Source: Candidatus Mailhella merdavium
Lineage (GTDB): Bacteria; Desulfobacterota; Desulfovibrionia; Desulfovibrionales; Desulfovibrionaceae
NCBI GenBank assembly: GCA_019119045.1
Contig: DWXS01000079.1
Span: 1 to 46,297, forward strand
Direction: 5' to 3'
Length of the DNA: 46,297 bases
Part shown: piece after piece, positions 34,823 to 45,892 of the stretch
Position numbering within the stretch: position 1 is the stretch's first letter
How the letters are laid out: each line of letters starts with the position of its first letter
Made by a program: the position numbers and the translations under genes
The notes under the pieces: model-generated
The model's database searches: none
What the model was told of the DNA's origin: nothing
What the model saw: only the letters and a program-made list of their open reading frames with translations

Positions 34823-36766
34823 TCAGGAGGCCCTGCCCCGGAGCTGACGCTTATCCCCGACCCGCATGGTGAAACGTTCCCGATCGAAATATTCCAGAAG
34901 AGGAATGAGATACTTGCGGGTCAGTCCTCCGGTCACTTCCTTGAAGTCGCCGGGGGTGAGATCGTCATGGGTTTCAAACCACATGCGGGTGCGTTTTTTC
35001 AGTTCCTCAATGGCGTCGGCGTCATACCACAGACCTTCGGAAACTTTGATCAGAAGCCCCTCCTGCTGAAGCAGTTTCAATACTGGGGCCGCTTCCTTGG
35101 GCGTAACGCCCAGCTCTTCAAGCACATCCTTGAGATTGGGCGGCGTCATGGGGGAATTCTGGTGGGCCTTCAGCAGCTTTTCCCGCAGCAGGCTCTGATC
35201 GGAAGCCAGCGAAACCCGGTGATCCGCCAGACGTACCAGATCGCCCTCCGCCACCAGCGCGCCCGAACGGATCAGCTTTTCCAGCATGAAATGTGCCAGC
35301 TTCGGGGGCAGTTGGGCGGGGATGAGAACGCCCTTGGCCATGCCGGGCTTGAGGGGTTCCCGCTTGTGGAATTCCGCCGCACGGGCCAGAGCCGTTTCGG
35401 AAAGTCTGTTCAGGGCGGAACTTGCAATCCAGGCGCGTCCTTCCTTGTCATAGCAGGCGATGCGTCCCTTGCCGGACAGCGACTGCACCAGCTTTTCCAG
35501 GCGTCTGTTATCCAGATTGGTCAGCACGGACAGCGCGGCCTGTGTCGCGCCGTGAGAGCCGGCAAGTTCCAGCTGGGTGACGAGGCGTTCTTCTTCTCCC
35601 GCCTGATCGATCGCGTCCGGCATGGCCAGCAGTCGGGCCTGCATGTCCGGGCCGATATCGCGGCGGCGGGGCGCGCTGTCCAGCGGAATGAGGACGGAGC
35701 CGCCCGCCACGGTACGCAGCGGCGAAAAGGCCCGGATGACGCAGCGGTCGCCGAAGACGCCCGCCATGAGCGTTTCCTCACCGTTTTCCGGCGAGAAGCG
35801 GACTTCTGCCAGCGCAGTTTCTCCGGGGGCGAGTTTGTCGCGATCGTAAAAATACAGACGTGCGGGAACTTCCTTTGCGCCGTGGTGGAAATGTATTTCC
35901 GCTCTGTGGCGCAAAGCCCGAGGCGAAGACGAGAGGCAGGTGAGGGAAATGACCCAGCGCGGAGAAGGAAAGAGCGTCCCCGGCCGTGCGACGACGTCTC
36001 CGCGGCGTATATCTTCCACATCCAGCCCGGCAAGATTGATGGATGTCCGGTGCCCGGGCGTGGCTTCCTGCACGTCCATGCCGTGAGTCTGAATACTGCG
36101 GATGCGGGAAGGACGACGGGAGGGCAGCAGTTCCACATCGTCGCCCGGCTTTGCCCGTCCGGAAATCAGCGTACCCGTCACGACTGTGCCGTGTCCCTTG
36201 AGCGTGAACACACGATCCACGGGCAGGCGGAACAGATCCTCGCGTCGTTTCGGGGCCATTTCCCTGTTGCGCGCATAGATGGCCTGACGCAGTTCTTCCA
36301 GACCTTCGCCCGTGACTGAGGAAACGGGATATATGGGGGCGTTTTCCAGAAAGGTGCCCTTCAGAAATGTGGCGACGTCTTCCTTCGCCAGCTCCAGCAG
36401 ATCGGGCTCCACCATGTCGATCTTGGTCAGAGCCACCAGCCCCTGACGTATGCCGAGCAGGGAACATATTTCCAGGTGCTCGCGGGTTTGCGGCATGACG
36501 CCTTCGTCCGCCGCAATAACCAGCAGCACGAAGTCTATGCCCGTCGCTCCGGCCACCATGTTGCGCACAAAGCGTTCGTGCCCGGGAACGTCCACCACGC
36601 CCATGCGCTCGCCGTCGGGCAGGGTGAAGTAGGCAAAGCCCAGTTCTATGGTGATGCCCCGGCGTTTTTCCTCTTCCAGACGATCGCAGTCTATGCCGGT
36701 GAGGGCGCGCACAAGGCTGGTTTTGCCATGATCGATGTGTCCGGCGGTGCCCATGATGACGGCCAT
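34823..36766 (-). CDS. selB: selenocysteine-specific translation elongation factor SelB
   Basis: A GTPase of 647 residues that brings selenocysteinyl-tRNA to UGA codons marked by a SECIS hairpin. G1 is GHIDHGKTS, switch II/G3 DVPGHE, and G4 TKID; the start [14 protein letters not shown] is typical of SelB. After the EF-Tu-like domains come the C-terminal winged helices (from about residue 380) that bind the SECIS element, including [19 protein letters not shown] near the end. The ATG at 36766 follows AAGGAGA. selA and tRNA-Sec are not in this window. Its presence implies selenoproteins such as formate dehydrogenase elsewhere in the genome. Confidence 0.96.
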   Translation of the reverse strand: MAVIMGTAGHIDHGKTSLVRALTGIDCDRLEEEKRRGITIELGFAYFTLPDGERMGVVDVPGHERFVRNMVAGATGIDFVLLVIAADEGVMPQTREHLEICSLLGIRQGLVALTKIDMVEPDLLELAKEDVATFLKGTFLENAPIYPVSSVTGEGLEELRQAIYARNREMAPKRREDLFRLPVDRVFTLKGHGTVVTGTLISGRAKPGDDVELLPSRRPSRIRSIQTHGMDVQEATPGHRTSINLAGLDVEDIRRGDVVARPGTLFPSPRWVISLTCLSSSPRALRHRAEIHFHHGAKEVPARLYFYDRDKLAPGETALAEVRFSPENGEETLMAGVFGDRCVIRAFSPLRTVAGGSVLIPLDSAPRRRDIGPDMQARLLAMPDAIDQAGEEERLVTQLELAGSHGATQAALSVLTNLDNRRLEKLVQSLSGKGRIACYDKEGRAWIASSALNRLSETALARAAEFHKREPLKPGMAKGVLIPAQLPPKLAHFMLEKLIRSGALVAEGDLVRLADHRVSLASDQSLLREKLLKAHQNSPMTPPNLKDVLEELGVTPKEAAPVLKLLQQEGLLIKVSEGLWYDADAIEELKKRTRMWFETHDDLTPGDFKEVTGGLTRKYLIPLLEYFDRERFTMRVGDKRQLRGRAS

Positions 36767-37215
36767 GTCTTTCTCCTTGCTGCCCTGCTCCCTTCGCAAG
36801 CTGCGCCGGGACGGAAGGACTGTTTGCGATGGAACGGGTTGCCGGTCAGAGCCGGGAAACAGCGTGCCTCTTCTGACAACAGGGGCGGAACTGCGTTCGC
36901 CGCCGTTCGTGCGTGGCGGGACGCTGAATATGCCCCCTCATGGTTCCGGAAGTGTCGCAACATGCACTGCCTCCGGACGATTCCGGGCCTGAGGGCAGTA
37001 TAATTCGAAACGGCATCCGGAACAAACAGGGCAGATCTGACGATGTCTGCCTGCGGGGATAGGGGTATTTTTTCACCTGCTTCGGACATTTTGCCGAAAG
37101 CGTTTCTCTGCTGTTTTTTCGCGCCGCAGGGGCGTCGGCGTTACGGCGGCCGCGTTAAGCCCGGGTCAGGCGGAACGGCACCCAGAATCATGCGGCCGCT
37201 CATGGTGACGCGAAA
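36767..37215. other. 449-base gap upstream of selB, no gene or tRNA-Sec seen
   Basis: I looked for selC and small genes here and found none: no TCA-anticodon arm and no CCA-ended acceptor stem. TATAAT occurs at 36999-37004 on the plus strand without a matching -35. The region contains the selB promoter on the minus strand and the end of lolA. Confidence 0.4.
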
Positions 37216-37953
37216 CTACTTCAGCAGCACATTGCCCGGCATAGCTCCGTCCTCCCGGTGGTCTTCCACTTCCGTACCCTGCGGAGGAACAAAGCTGAAT
37301 TCTTTGACAGAGAGCTTGTTGTCCGGATGAAATGCCGTGAAAGTGATCCGGTTTGTGTTGCCGTAGAAATCCATGACCTGCGCACGGCGGATAAAGCCGG
37401 TTTTTATGTCGAGCCAGAGCTGAATTTCCACCATCTGAGGAGTGGGTTCCTTCGGGTAGAGCAGCAGATGCGTGGTTCCGGTCAGTTCCTGTTCCTTATC
37501 CGAAGTTTCGCCGGCCGGAATTTCATTCATGGCTTCCACGTCAAAATCCCTGTCCAGAGGGCTTTGCCCGGTGAGTACGGCGATGAGGGATCGGGAGTCC
37601 TTTACCATATCAAGGTTATAGCGATAGGCCAGCTCTTCGTCCGGCAGCCAGTTCCAGATGTCCTTTTCCCCCACGAGCAGAAGTTCCTGATGCGGGGGAA
37701 CGCTTTCCCAGCGCACGAGCAGAGGCTTTTTAAACAGAAGCGTACCCGTGCGGGTTTCCGTCGTGCCGCTTTCCTGATGGGTAAGTTCCTGGGTGAAGTC
37801 GGCGCGAAAACCGTTCAGAGCCTTGTATGAGGCCTGCATTGCGGCCACGGTGTCCCTGAGGGAGGGCGCGGCGTCTGCGGGGATGGAACAAAGCAGGAAG
37901 CATAGGCAGAGGAACGCTGCGCGGACGCCGGGGAAAAAACGGGAAATCAACAT
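37216..37953 (-). CDS. lolA: outer-membrane lipoprotein carrier protein LolA
   Basis: Periplasmic chaperone of 245 residues that carries lipoproteins from LolCDE to the outer membrane. A signal peptide of about 28 residues (ending PADAAP) is followed by the LolA fold: LRDTVAAMQASYKALNGFRADFTQ, the KPLLVRWE strand and LLLVGEKDIWNW. The ATG at 37953 has GGAG six bases upstream. A frame to 38049 adds Pro/His-rich sequence without support. It lies about 195 bases after enolase on the same strand, with a hairpin between. Confidence 0.9.
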   Translation of the reverse strand: MLISRFFPGVRAAFLCLCFLLCSIPADAAPSLRDTVAAMQASYKALNGFRADFTQELTHQESGTTETRTGTLLFKKPLLVRWESVPPHQELLLVGEKDIWNWLPDEELAYRYNLDMVKDSRSLIAVLTGQSPLDRDFDVEAMNEIPAGETSDKEQELTGTTHLLLYPKEPTPQMVEIQLWLDIKTGFIRRAQVMDFYGNTNRITFTAFHPDNKLSVKEFSFVPPQGTEVEDHREDGAMPGNVLLK

Positions 37954-38119
37954 GGGTACTCCGGGCGGATGCGGCGGACGCTGTGGATGCGATGGATGCT
38001 GGGGATGCGCCGCCTGCTCCGTTGGATGTATTGATATCGGGAATGCCATTCTGGCAGGAAAACAGCCCCGGCGCGCCTGTGCCGCTTCGCAGAAAAAGCG
38101 GGGGCAATCGCCGGGGCAG

Positions 38120-38141
38120 GGCCGGGACGAAAGTCCCGGCC
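38120..38141 (-). terminator. hairpin after enolase
   Basis: A nine-bp GC-rich stem with a four-base loop (38120-38128 with 38133-38141) begins seven bases past the enolase stop. No T-tract follows, so it may stabilise the mRNA end rather than terminate. Confidence 0.4.
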
Positions 38142-38147
38142 TCCGGG

Positions 38148-40365
<2,218 letters not shown>

Positions 40366-40553
40366 GAAGTTTGTCCTGAAAAATGCGGAGGCCGGACGGA
40401 GCAGGCTTCCGCAGAAGATATGACGGCCCCGGCGGAAGAAGACCTGCCTCTGTTCCGCCGGGAACCTGTACATTTCCGTTTTTTCTGCCCATGGTTCAGA
40501 ATCTGGTCGGAAATCAGGGGCAGAGCGTCCCTGTCCGGAAGAATCGGACAGAA

Positions 40554-41147
40554 TTATTTGCTCTGGCGGGGTCTGCCCACAGACTGAGTGGCCTGAGCCT
40601 TCCAGCCTCCCGGCAGGAAGGAGAACAGGCTCTGATCCCGGGTGGTGGAGGCCTTGACCACATTGGCCAGACCGGCCGAAGCGCAGAACAGCCCGACGTT
40701 CTGATATACGGAGCCGACGTGCATACCTCCGCAGGGATCGTTTTCCGGTACGGCAAAGATCAGCACGACGGGAGCGTCGTTCAGAGGCTTGCCCAGAGGC
40801 GCGTCCGCAACGCGGACAAGCGCGTGATTGCCGGCGTCATACTGCCACACGCCGTCTGCCTTGTTGACGTAAAGTTCCAGTTGCTGCTTGTTCAATGCGC
40901 TGGGGGCCGTGCGTTTTCCGTCGGGGCGGTTTTTTCCCCATGCGGCCCAGAGCAGGTTGCCGAGCGTGGTTTCATCAAGAGCCTCCGGGCTGAGGGCGCG
41001 CGTCGAATGACGCTCCGCCAGGGCCTGCATCAGGGGCATGCCGCCCTTTTTGTCCGGTTCGGGCAGTTTGACGCTTTCGCCCGCAGCCAGAGCGGAGCCG
41101 GAAAAAAGAAGGGAACAGGCCAGAAAAAGGGCGGAAATGGTACGCAT
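40554..41147 (-). CDS. exported nitroreductase-family (SagB/ThcOx-like) protein
   Basis: An FMN-dependent oxidoreductase-fold protein of 197 residues. A signal peptide (about 21 residues, ending ALAAG) suggests it acts outside the cytoplasm. The family's FMN-phosphate contact is visible in LAERHSTRALSPEAL; LGNLLWAAWGKNRP and GSVYQNVGLFCASAGLANV match the SagB/nitroreductase fold. It is short for the family and its redox substrate is unknown. It begins four bases after the membrane-protein gene, so the two are probably in one operon. AAGGAT lies before ATG 41147. Confidence 0.82.
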   Translation of the reverse strand: MRTISALFLACSLLFSGSALAAGESVKLPEPDKKGGMPLMQALAERHSTRALSPEALDETTLGNLLWAAWGKNRPDGKRTAPSALNKQQLELYVNKADGVWQYDAGNHALVRVADAPLGKPLNDAPVVLIFAVPENDPCGGMHVGSVYQNVGLFCASAGLANVVKASTTRDQSLFSFLPGGWKAQATQSVGRPRQSK

Positions 41148-41151
41148 GCAG

Positions 41152-41898
41152 CTATCCTTTGTCTTGAGTTGAAGGGGCGGGGGCGGTATTGTTTACGTTT
41201 TTTTCCTCTGTATGGTGGAACTCATGTTCCAGCCCCTGCGCAATATCTTCGACAATGTCCGCTTCCACGGCGGTTTGCGCCTGTTCCAGACGAGCCGTCA
41301 GCGGAGCCGTGTTTTCCCCTGCGGCGGGGCCTTCTTCCTGTTTAAAAGAGTTGATGAAGGAAGGCAGAGCGTCCAGTCTGGCCTTTTCGCGCTCGAACAT
41401 GCGTTCCAGCGCGTCGGCGTCGAAGACGAGACGCCCGCTTCTGACCAGCCAGGCCCGGGTCATGGGCAGATACATGTTGTGCAGAAAAAGCGGTTCCAGC
41501 AGGCAGTCGAGATTATGGGAAAAATCTCCTTCCATGGCCTTGCGGGCGGAATAGGCATTCAGGCGGTAGAGCTGGATGAAGGCGCACAGATCTCTGATCG
41601 ATACCAGACCGAAATCGCTCATGACCCGGCGAGCTGACACGGCGCGGGGCAGGCGGCGCGGAAGAAGGCGTGCGGCGAGGCGGTTGCCGTAGCGGCCCGC
41701 AATCAGCCGGGAAATCAACAATCCCGCGCTGGCAAAGCTGAACAGCAGGCCGATCATGCGCCAGCGTCCGAAGCTGGCGAGAAAGCCCCAGCGCAGAGCT
41801 TCCACCACAAGCAGCAGCGTCAGCAGCGTGCCCGCAGCGTACATTCCCATGACAAAAAGGCGGGCCAGCTTTTCATGGGTGAAGTATCCCTCACGCAT
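41152..41898 (-). CDS. membrane protein of unknown function
   Basis: Unrecognised protein of 248 residues. Two hydrophobic segments near the N-terminus (about 14-33 and 48-66) are followed by an Arg-rich stretch (LAARLLPRRLPRAVSARR) and a long soluble, probably cytoplasmic, domain with helical segments. The C-terminal tail is acidic and Gln/Glu-rich. GGAGG precedes ATG 41898. It lies 76 bases downstream of the NifA-type activator and four bases upstream of the nitroreductase-like gene. No metal or nucleotide motif is evident. Confidence 0.65.
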   Translation of the reverse strand: MREGYFTHEKLARLFVMGMYAAGTLLTLLLVVEALRWGFLASFGRWRMIGLLFSFASAGLLISRLIAGRYGNRLAARLLPRRLPRAVSARRVMSDFGLVSIRDLCAFIQLYRLNAYSARKAMEGDFSHNLDCLLEPLFLHNMYLPMTRAWLVRSGRLVFDADALERMFEREKARLDALPSFINSFKQEEGPAAGENTAPLTARLEQAQTAVEADIVEDIAQGLEHEFHHTEEKNVNNTAPAPSTQDKG

Positions 41899-41974
41899 GG
41901 AAACCTCCTGCGCGGCTATTTTCCCGTGTTTCGGGCGGAATGTCCAGTCCGCGGCGCGAGAGCGGCGCAGGAAA

Positions 41975-43543
41975 TCATGCCACCTGTTCAGGGGCGGCGT
42001 AACGGCGATAGTCCATGCCGTATTTTTTCATCTTATAATACAGCATCCGATAGGTTATGTGCAGTTTGCGGGCGGCTTCGTGAATATTGCCTCCGCTTGC
42101 CTTCAGAGCTTCGTCGATGAGCCGCGTTTCCAGACGGCTGACGCTTTCGAGCAGAGATTCGGAAGCTCCGTCGTCGTGAACCTCTTCCTCATGACGTGTG
42201 GAGCAACGGATGAGATCGGGAAGATCTCTGGTGCTTATGACGCCGTCTTCGCAGAGCAGAAAGGCGCGTTCCATCACATTTTGCAGTTCGCGCACATTGC
42301 CCGGCCAGGACCATGCCAGCAGTGTTTCAAGCGCGGGGGAGGAAAGCTCGGGAACCTGCCCCGTGCCGCCGGGAGAGGTGCCGTATTCCCGTTGGAAACG
42401 GCGGAGAAAATGCCCTGCCAGCAGGGGGATGTCTTCCTTGCGCCGTCGCAACGGGGGCATGTTTATGGGAAAGACGTTGATACGGTAGTACAGGTCTTCC
42501 CGGAAGCGTCCGTCGCGTACCAGTTGTTCCAGAGGACGGTTTGTCGCGCAGATCAGGCGCACGTCCACGGAGACGGAACGTTCGCTGCCCAGACTCTGAA
42601 TACGTCGCTCCTGAATGGCGCGGAGTACCTTGGCCTGGGCCTGAAGGGAAAGATCGCCTATTTCGTCAAGAAAAAGCGTGCCCCCGTCTGCCTGTTCAAA
42701 CAGGCCCCGGTGATTCTGCACCGCGTTGGTGAACGCGCCCCGGCGCCAGCCGAACAGCTCGCCTTCCAGCAGCTCGGAGGGCAGAGCCGCGCAGTTCAGC
42801 GTCACAAAGGGGCGGGCACGTCTGGGACTGGTTTTGTGAATGGCTTCCGCCATGAGTTCCTTGCCGGAACCGGATTCGCCGAGGATAAGAACGGTGGCGC
42901 GGCTGGGGGCGGCAAGCAGAGCCTGACGCAGGGCGGCGCGCATGGCCGGAGCCTGTCCGACGACAAAATCATCCATGCCGACGGGAAGTTCTTCTCCTCC
43001 GCTCCGTTCTTCCGCACCTGCATCCATATCTTTCTGAATCCATGCCACATGACTGCCGATCATCAGGGCCACACATTCAAGAAAGTCGCACAGTGTTTTC
43101 TGTTTAGATGCGTCGTCTTTGTTTCCTGCCGGAGTGTCCGCGCTCAGGGTTCCCAGCGTTCTGCCTCTTGCCTGTACCGGCACGCAGATAAAACCCAGAG
43201 AGGCCAGCTCCTCTTCCGAACGGAGAAAAAGCCGGTTGCGGAAGTCGGGATGATCCTTCATGAGCGGTACGATGATGGATTTCCCGCTGGAAAAGACTCT
43301 GCCCGTCACGCCTCGTCCGGGCATGTAGGCAACATGGGCGCAGGCCTGACCGCAGCACAGGGAAAGGCGCAGATTGTGACTTTCCGGATCTTCGACGACA
43401 ATATGCGTCCGCAGCAGTCCGAGACGCTGTTCCAGCGTGCGCAGGATATCCGTCAGCGTTGTGCGCAGGGACTTTCGTTCGGCAAGATATCCGGCAATAT
43501 CGTGCAGGGCATCCAGAATCGGAAGGGAAGACGGTACGGACAT
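41975..43543 (-). CDS. NifA-type sigma-54 activator with GAFTNA loop
   Basis: An enhancer-binding protein of 522 residues: GAF domain (about 20-165), AAA+ domain (about 190-420) and C-terminal helix-turn-helix (about 470-505, NIHEAARKLHITYRMLYYKMKK). Walker A is GESGSGKE and Walker B GTLFLDEIGD. The sigma-54 contact loop reads GAFTNA (codons at 42722-42739) where GAFTGA is near-invariant, and the stretch before it is FGWRR rather than FGHEK. It follows amt and a PII gene on the same strand and probably serves nitrogen control; PII could bind its GAF domain, as for some NifA proteins. The ATG at 43543 lacks a ribosome site and sits inside a palindrome-rich leader. Confidence 0.88.
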   Translation of the reverse strand: MSVPSSLPILDALHDIAGYLAERKSLRTTLTDILRTLEQRLGLLRTHIVVEDPESHNLRLSLCCGQACAHVAYMPGRGVTGRVFSSGKSIIVPLMKDHPDFRNRLFLRSEEELASLGFICVPVQARGRTLGTLSADTPAGNKDDASKQKTLCDFLECVALMIGSHVAWIQKDMDAGAEERSGGEELPVGMDDFVVGQAPAMRAALRQALLAAPSRATVLILGESGSGKELMAEAIHKTSPRRARPFVTLNCAALPSELLEGELFGWRRGAFTNAVQNHRGLFEQADGGTLFLDEIGDLSLQAQAKVLRAIQERRIQSLGSERSVSVDVRLICATNRPLEQLVRDGRFREDLYYRINVFPINMPPLRRRKEDIPLLAGHFLRRFQREYGTSPGGTGQVPELSSPALETLLAWSWPGNVRELQNVMERAFLLCEDGVISTRDLPDLIRCSTRHEEEVHDDGASESLLESVSRLETRLIDEALKASGGNIHEAARKLHITYRMLYYKMKKYGMDYRRYAAPEQVA

Positions 43544-43627
43544 GTTTTGACAAAAATGTTAGTTACTGCTCGAGGTGGTTTAATAACAAAGTTTTGCAGT
43601 AATAAATTATGACTTTTTTGTCAAAAC
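43544..43627 (-). promoter_or_regulatory. paired TTTTGnCAAAA dyads in front of the activator gene
   Basis: GTTTTGACAAAAA (43544-43556) and its exact inverse (43615-43627) flank about 58 bases. Each is itself nearly symmetrical (TTTTG-n-CAAAA). Between them TTACTGC (43563-43569) and GCAGTAA (43596-43602) form another inverted pair. On the minus strand the outer copy supplies a TTGACA hexamer usable as a -35. The inner copy abuts the start codon. This resembles an autoregulatory operator pair. Confidence 0.45.
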
Positions 43628-43681
43628 AACATACCGCAGAGAGCTTCCGACGTTTCGGGATGCGCTCTGCGGTATGTTGTT
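43625..43681 (-). terminator. 17-bp hairpin between PII and activator genes
   Basis: A perfect 17-bp stem (43625-43641 with 43665-43681), with a smaller internal stem in the 23-base loop, lies about 200 bases past the PII stop. On the minus strand it is followed by TTTTG. It probably ends or attenuates the amt-PII transcript before the activator gene. The bases 43682-43884 hold no supported gene. Confidence 0.5.
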
Positions 43682-43884
43682 TCGGGAGTACAGGGCTGTT
43701 CCTGTATGATGTCAACCGACAGAAATGCAACTTCTCTGAAGATGTTTTCATCCTCTTGTCCGCACTGTATGCGTTCAGAACTTCTATCCTGCTGCGGACA
43801 TGTTTTTCAGGGGGGAGCCTCCGCCGGACTACGCCGTCCGGGGAAGCTCCCCGAGGGAGAGGAGCCATACGGCCGGTTTTGGTG

Positions 43885-44211
43885 TCAGAGTGCTTCTCCC
43901 GTGCGGACACGGAAGCCTTTAATCCCTTCCACCATATAGATGACCCCGTCGCCTTCCTTACCTGTGCGCGCGCCTTCGGCAATGGCCTGCATGGCCTCCT
44001 CGGCCTTGTCGTCTTCGACGCACAGCTCAAGGCGCAGTTTTTTGAGCAGGGTGACTTCAGTGATGACGCCGCGGTACATTTCCGTATAACCCTTCTGACG
44101 TCCCGAACCGAGGATGTTGGTGACGGAGAGGGCATACAGCCCGTGGGCGAACAGTTCCTTCTTGACGTGGGACAGACGTTCCGGCCGGATATAGGCAATG
44201 ATGATTTTCAT
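43885..44211 (-). CDS. glnK: PII nitrogen regulatory protein lacking Tyr51
   Basis: A PII signalling protein of 108 residues, a trimer that senses 2-oxoglutarate and ATP/ADP and usually blocks Amt channels. The fold is clear (MKIIIAYIRPERL; T-loop from about 36 to 55; C-terminal GDGVIYMVEGIKGFRVRTGE with the ATP-site basic residues). In the T-loop, GRQKGYTEMYRG is kept, but position 51, the uridylylated tyrosine in GlnB/GlnK, is threonine (YRGVIT). Uridylylation by GlnD is therefore not expected. GGAGG precedes ATG 44211, ten bases after amt, the classic amt-glnK pair in reversed order. Confidence 0.93.
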   Translation of the reverse strand: MKIIIAYIRPERLSHVKKELFAHGLYALSVTNILGSGRQKGYTEMYRGVITEVTLLKKLRLELCVEDDKAEEAMQAIAEGARTGKEGDGVIYMVEGIKGFRVRTGEAL

Positions 44212-44221
44212 GTCCGTCCTC

Positions 44222-45568
44222 CTATTCGTTGATGAAGATCTGGAAGCCGCTGTAAGCGTTCGCGCCGTGTTCGGGAATATCCAGACCCTTGAGTTCTTCT
44301 TCCGGGCTGACCCGCAGAGGCATCAGCATGCCGAGCAGCTTGAAGAGGATGAATCCGCAGCCGAAGGCCCACACAAATACGCTGAAGGCGCCGGCAAGCT
44401 GGACAAGAAGCTGATGAATTCCGCCGCCGTAGAAGAGGCCCGTGCAGCTTCCGTAGTCGGGAGAGGCAAAGAGTCCGACCATCACGGTACCGAAGAACCC
44501 GCATACGCCGTGTACGGAGGACGCGCCTACCGGGTCGTCAATACGCAGCTTCTGATCGATGAACAGTACGGAAAACACGACCAGCACACCGCAGAGAAGG
44601 CCGATGATGATGGCTCCGCCCGGAGCTACTTCCGCACAGCCTGCGGTGATCCCGACCAGTCCTGCCAGCACGCCGTTGAAGGTCATGGAAGGATCGGGCT
44701 TGCCGAACTTCACCCACATGGTCAGCATGGCCGCAAGACCGCCCGCGCAGGCGGAAAGGCAGGTGTTGGCGGCAATGAATCCGATGGTGCCGTCGGGCGT
44801 GGTGGTGGAACCGCAGTTGAATCCGAACCAGGCAAACCAGAGAATGAACACGCCGAGGCCTGCCATGGGAATGTTGTGTCCGGGAATGGCCCGGGCTATG
44901 CCGTCGGCACTGTACTTGCCGATGCGCGGCCCGATGACTATGGCTCCGGCCAGAGCAATCCAGCCGCCCACGGAATGCACCACTGTGGAACCTGCAAAGT
45001 CGATGAAGCCGAGTCCTTCAAGCCAGCCGCCGCCTTCGCCGAACAGACCGCTCCATGCCCAGTGACCGCTGACGGGATAGATGAGCGCGGAAATGACGGC
45101 GCTGCCGATCAGATAGACGCTGAAACGGGTACGTTCGGCCATGGCTCCGGAAACGATGGTTGCGGACGTGGCCGCGAACATGGCCTGGAAGAACCAGAAG
45201 GTCCACAACCATCCGCCTTCGCCCGTGCCGCTTGAGCCGGACATGCCGAACATCGACGTACCGACGATGCCGCCGGCATCGGTGCCGAACATCAGGCCGA
45301 AACCAATCAGGAAATAGATGATGCCGCCCATGAGAAAGTCGGCATAGTTTTTCATCATGATGTTGGCCGCATTCTTTGCCCGTGTCAGACCGCATTCCAC
45401 CAGAGCGAAACCGGGCTGCATGAACATGACCAGCATACCGCCGATCAGCGTCCAGAGAATGTTGGCATTTTCCTGAGAAAGCCCGTCTTCTGCCAGAGCC
45501 GGGTCCGGGCCGGCAAGAAGACAGCAGGCCAGAGCCGTTGTCAGACATAGTCCTGTGCGTGCAGACAT
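44222..45568 (-). CDS. amt: ammonium transporter
   Basis: An Amt/MEP/Rh-family ammonium channel of 448 residues. A signal peptide (about 26 residues, ending ALAED) precedes 11 membrane helices. Family marks are AKNAANIMMKNYADF, the FAATSATIVSGAMAER helix, a pore histidine in PVSGHWAWSGL, and the second in DDPVGASSVHGVCGFFG. The C-terminal tail (LDIPEHGANAYSGFQ) is the conserved cytosolic segment that couples subunits and meets PII. GGAGAGG precedes ATG 45568. It begins the amt-PII unit and is preceded by a sigma-54 promoter. Confidence 0.96.
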   Translation of the reverse strand: MSARTGLCLTTALACCLLAGPDPALAEDGLSQENANILWTLIGGMLVMFMQPGFALVECGLTRAKNAANIMMKNYADFLMGGIIYFLIGFGLMFGTDAGGIVGTSMFGMSGSSGTGEGGWLWTFWFFQAMFAATSATIVSGAMAERTRFSVYLIGSAVISALIYPVSGHWAWSGLFGEGGGWLEGLGFIDFAGSTVVHSVGGWIALAGAIVIGPRIGKYSADGIARAIPGHNIPMAGLGVFILWFAWFGFNCGSTTTPDGTIGFIAANTCLSACAGGLAAMLTMWVKFGKPDPSMTFNGVLAGLVGITAGCAEVAPGGAIIIGLLCGVLVVFSVLFIDQKLRIDDPVGASSVHGVCGFFGTVMVGLFASPDYGSCTGLFYGGGIHQLLVQLAGAFSVFVWAFGCGFILFKLLGMLMPLRVSPEEELKGLDIPEHGANAYSGFQIFINE

Positions 45569-45623
45569 GTTTGTTCCTCTCCTTGTTTGCGCGGGGATGC
45601 CGCGTTCTGATTTGAAAAGGACT

Positions 45624-45641
45624 AAGCATGGAACGTGCCAA
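45624..45641 (-). promoter_or_regulatory. sigma-54 promoter of amt
   Basis: On the minus strand TTGGCACG (45641-45634), four bases, then ATGCT (45629-45625) match the -24/-12 consensus TTGGCACG-N4-TTGCW at all but one or two positions, with exactly ten bases between GG and GC. Transcription would start near 45614, giving a leader of about 45 bases before amt. Confidence 0.85.
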
Positions 45642-45655
45642 AAGATGCTGCACTA

Positions 45656-45668
45656 TAATATATTGATA
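45656..45668 (-). promoter_or_regulatory. IHF-consensus site in the amt promoter
   Basis: On the minus strand TATCAA, four bases, TTA is an exact match to the IHF consensus WATCAA-N4-TTR. It lies in an AT-rich tract between the sigma-54 element and the upstream inverted repeat, where IHF bends DNA to bring an activator to the polymerase. Confidence 0.6.
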
Positions 45669-45711
45669 TAATATATATTTTTTATGATGAGTCTGTAAGG
45701 GACAGTACCTG

Positions 45712-45742
45712 TTCGTATCGCGGAGCGGGGTTTCGATACGAA
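45712..45742. promoter_or_regulatory. candidate enhancer (UAS) for amt
   Basis: TTCGTATCG (45712-45720) and CGATACGAA (45734-45742) form a perfect 9-bp inverted repeat with a 13-base spacer. A further GTATC half-site follows at 45746-45750. It lies about 70 bases upstream of the -24 box, the usual place for enhancer-binding proteins. Confidence 0.55.
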
Positions 45743-45750
45743 ATTGTATC

Positions 45751-45889
45751 AGAGGGGGGCGAAGGTTCCGTCCGCGGAAGGTGGAAAACGGGGCGCGTTT
45801 TCCCTCACGGGCATACGGATGCAGATGCTATGAAAGGAAGCAGCGCGTCAGGAGGCATTTTCGTGCCGGAAACGCTGAACGGCATATGA
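45751..45889. other. spacer with no gene
   Basis: No supported frame; only short open stretches. It joins the amt control region to the decayed amt copy. Confidence 0.35.
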
Positions 45890-45892
45890 CAG

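Noticed and set aside
36767-37215. tRNA-Sec (selC) next to selB
   Set aside because: No long variable arm, TCA anticodon loop or CCA-ended acceptor stem could be found on either strand.
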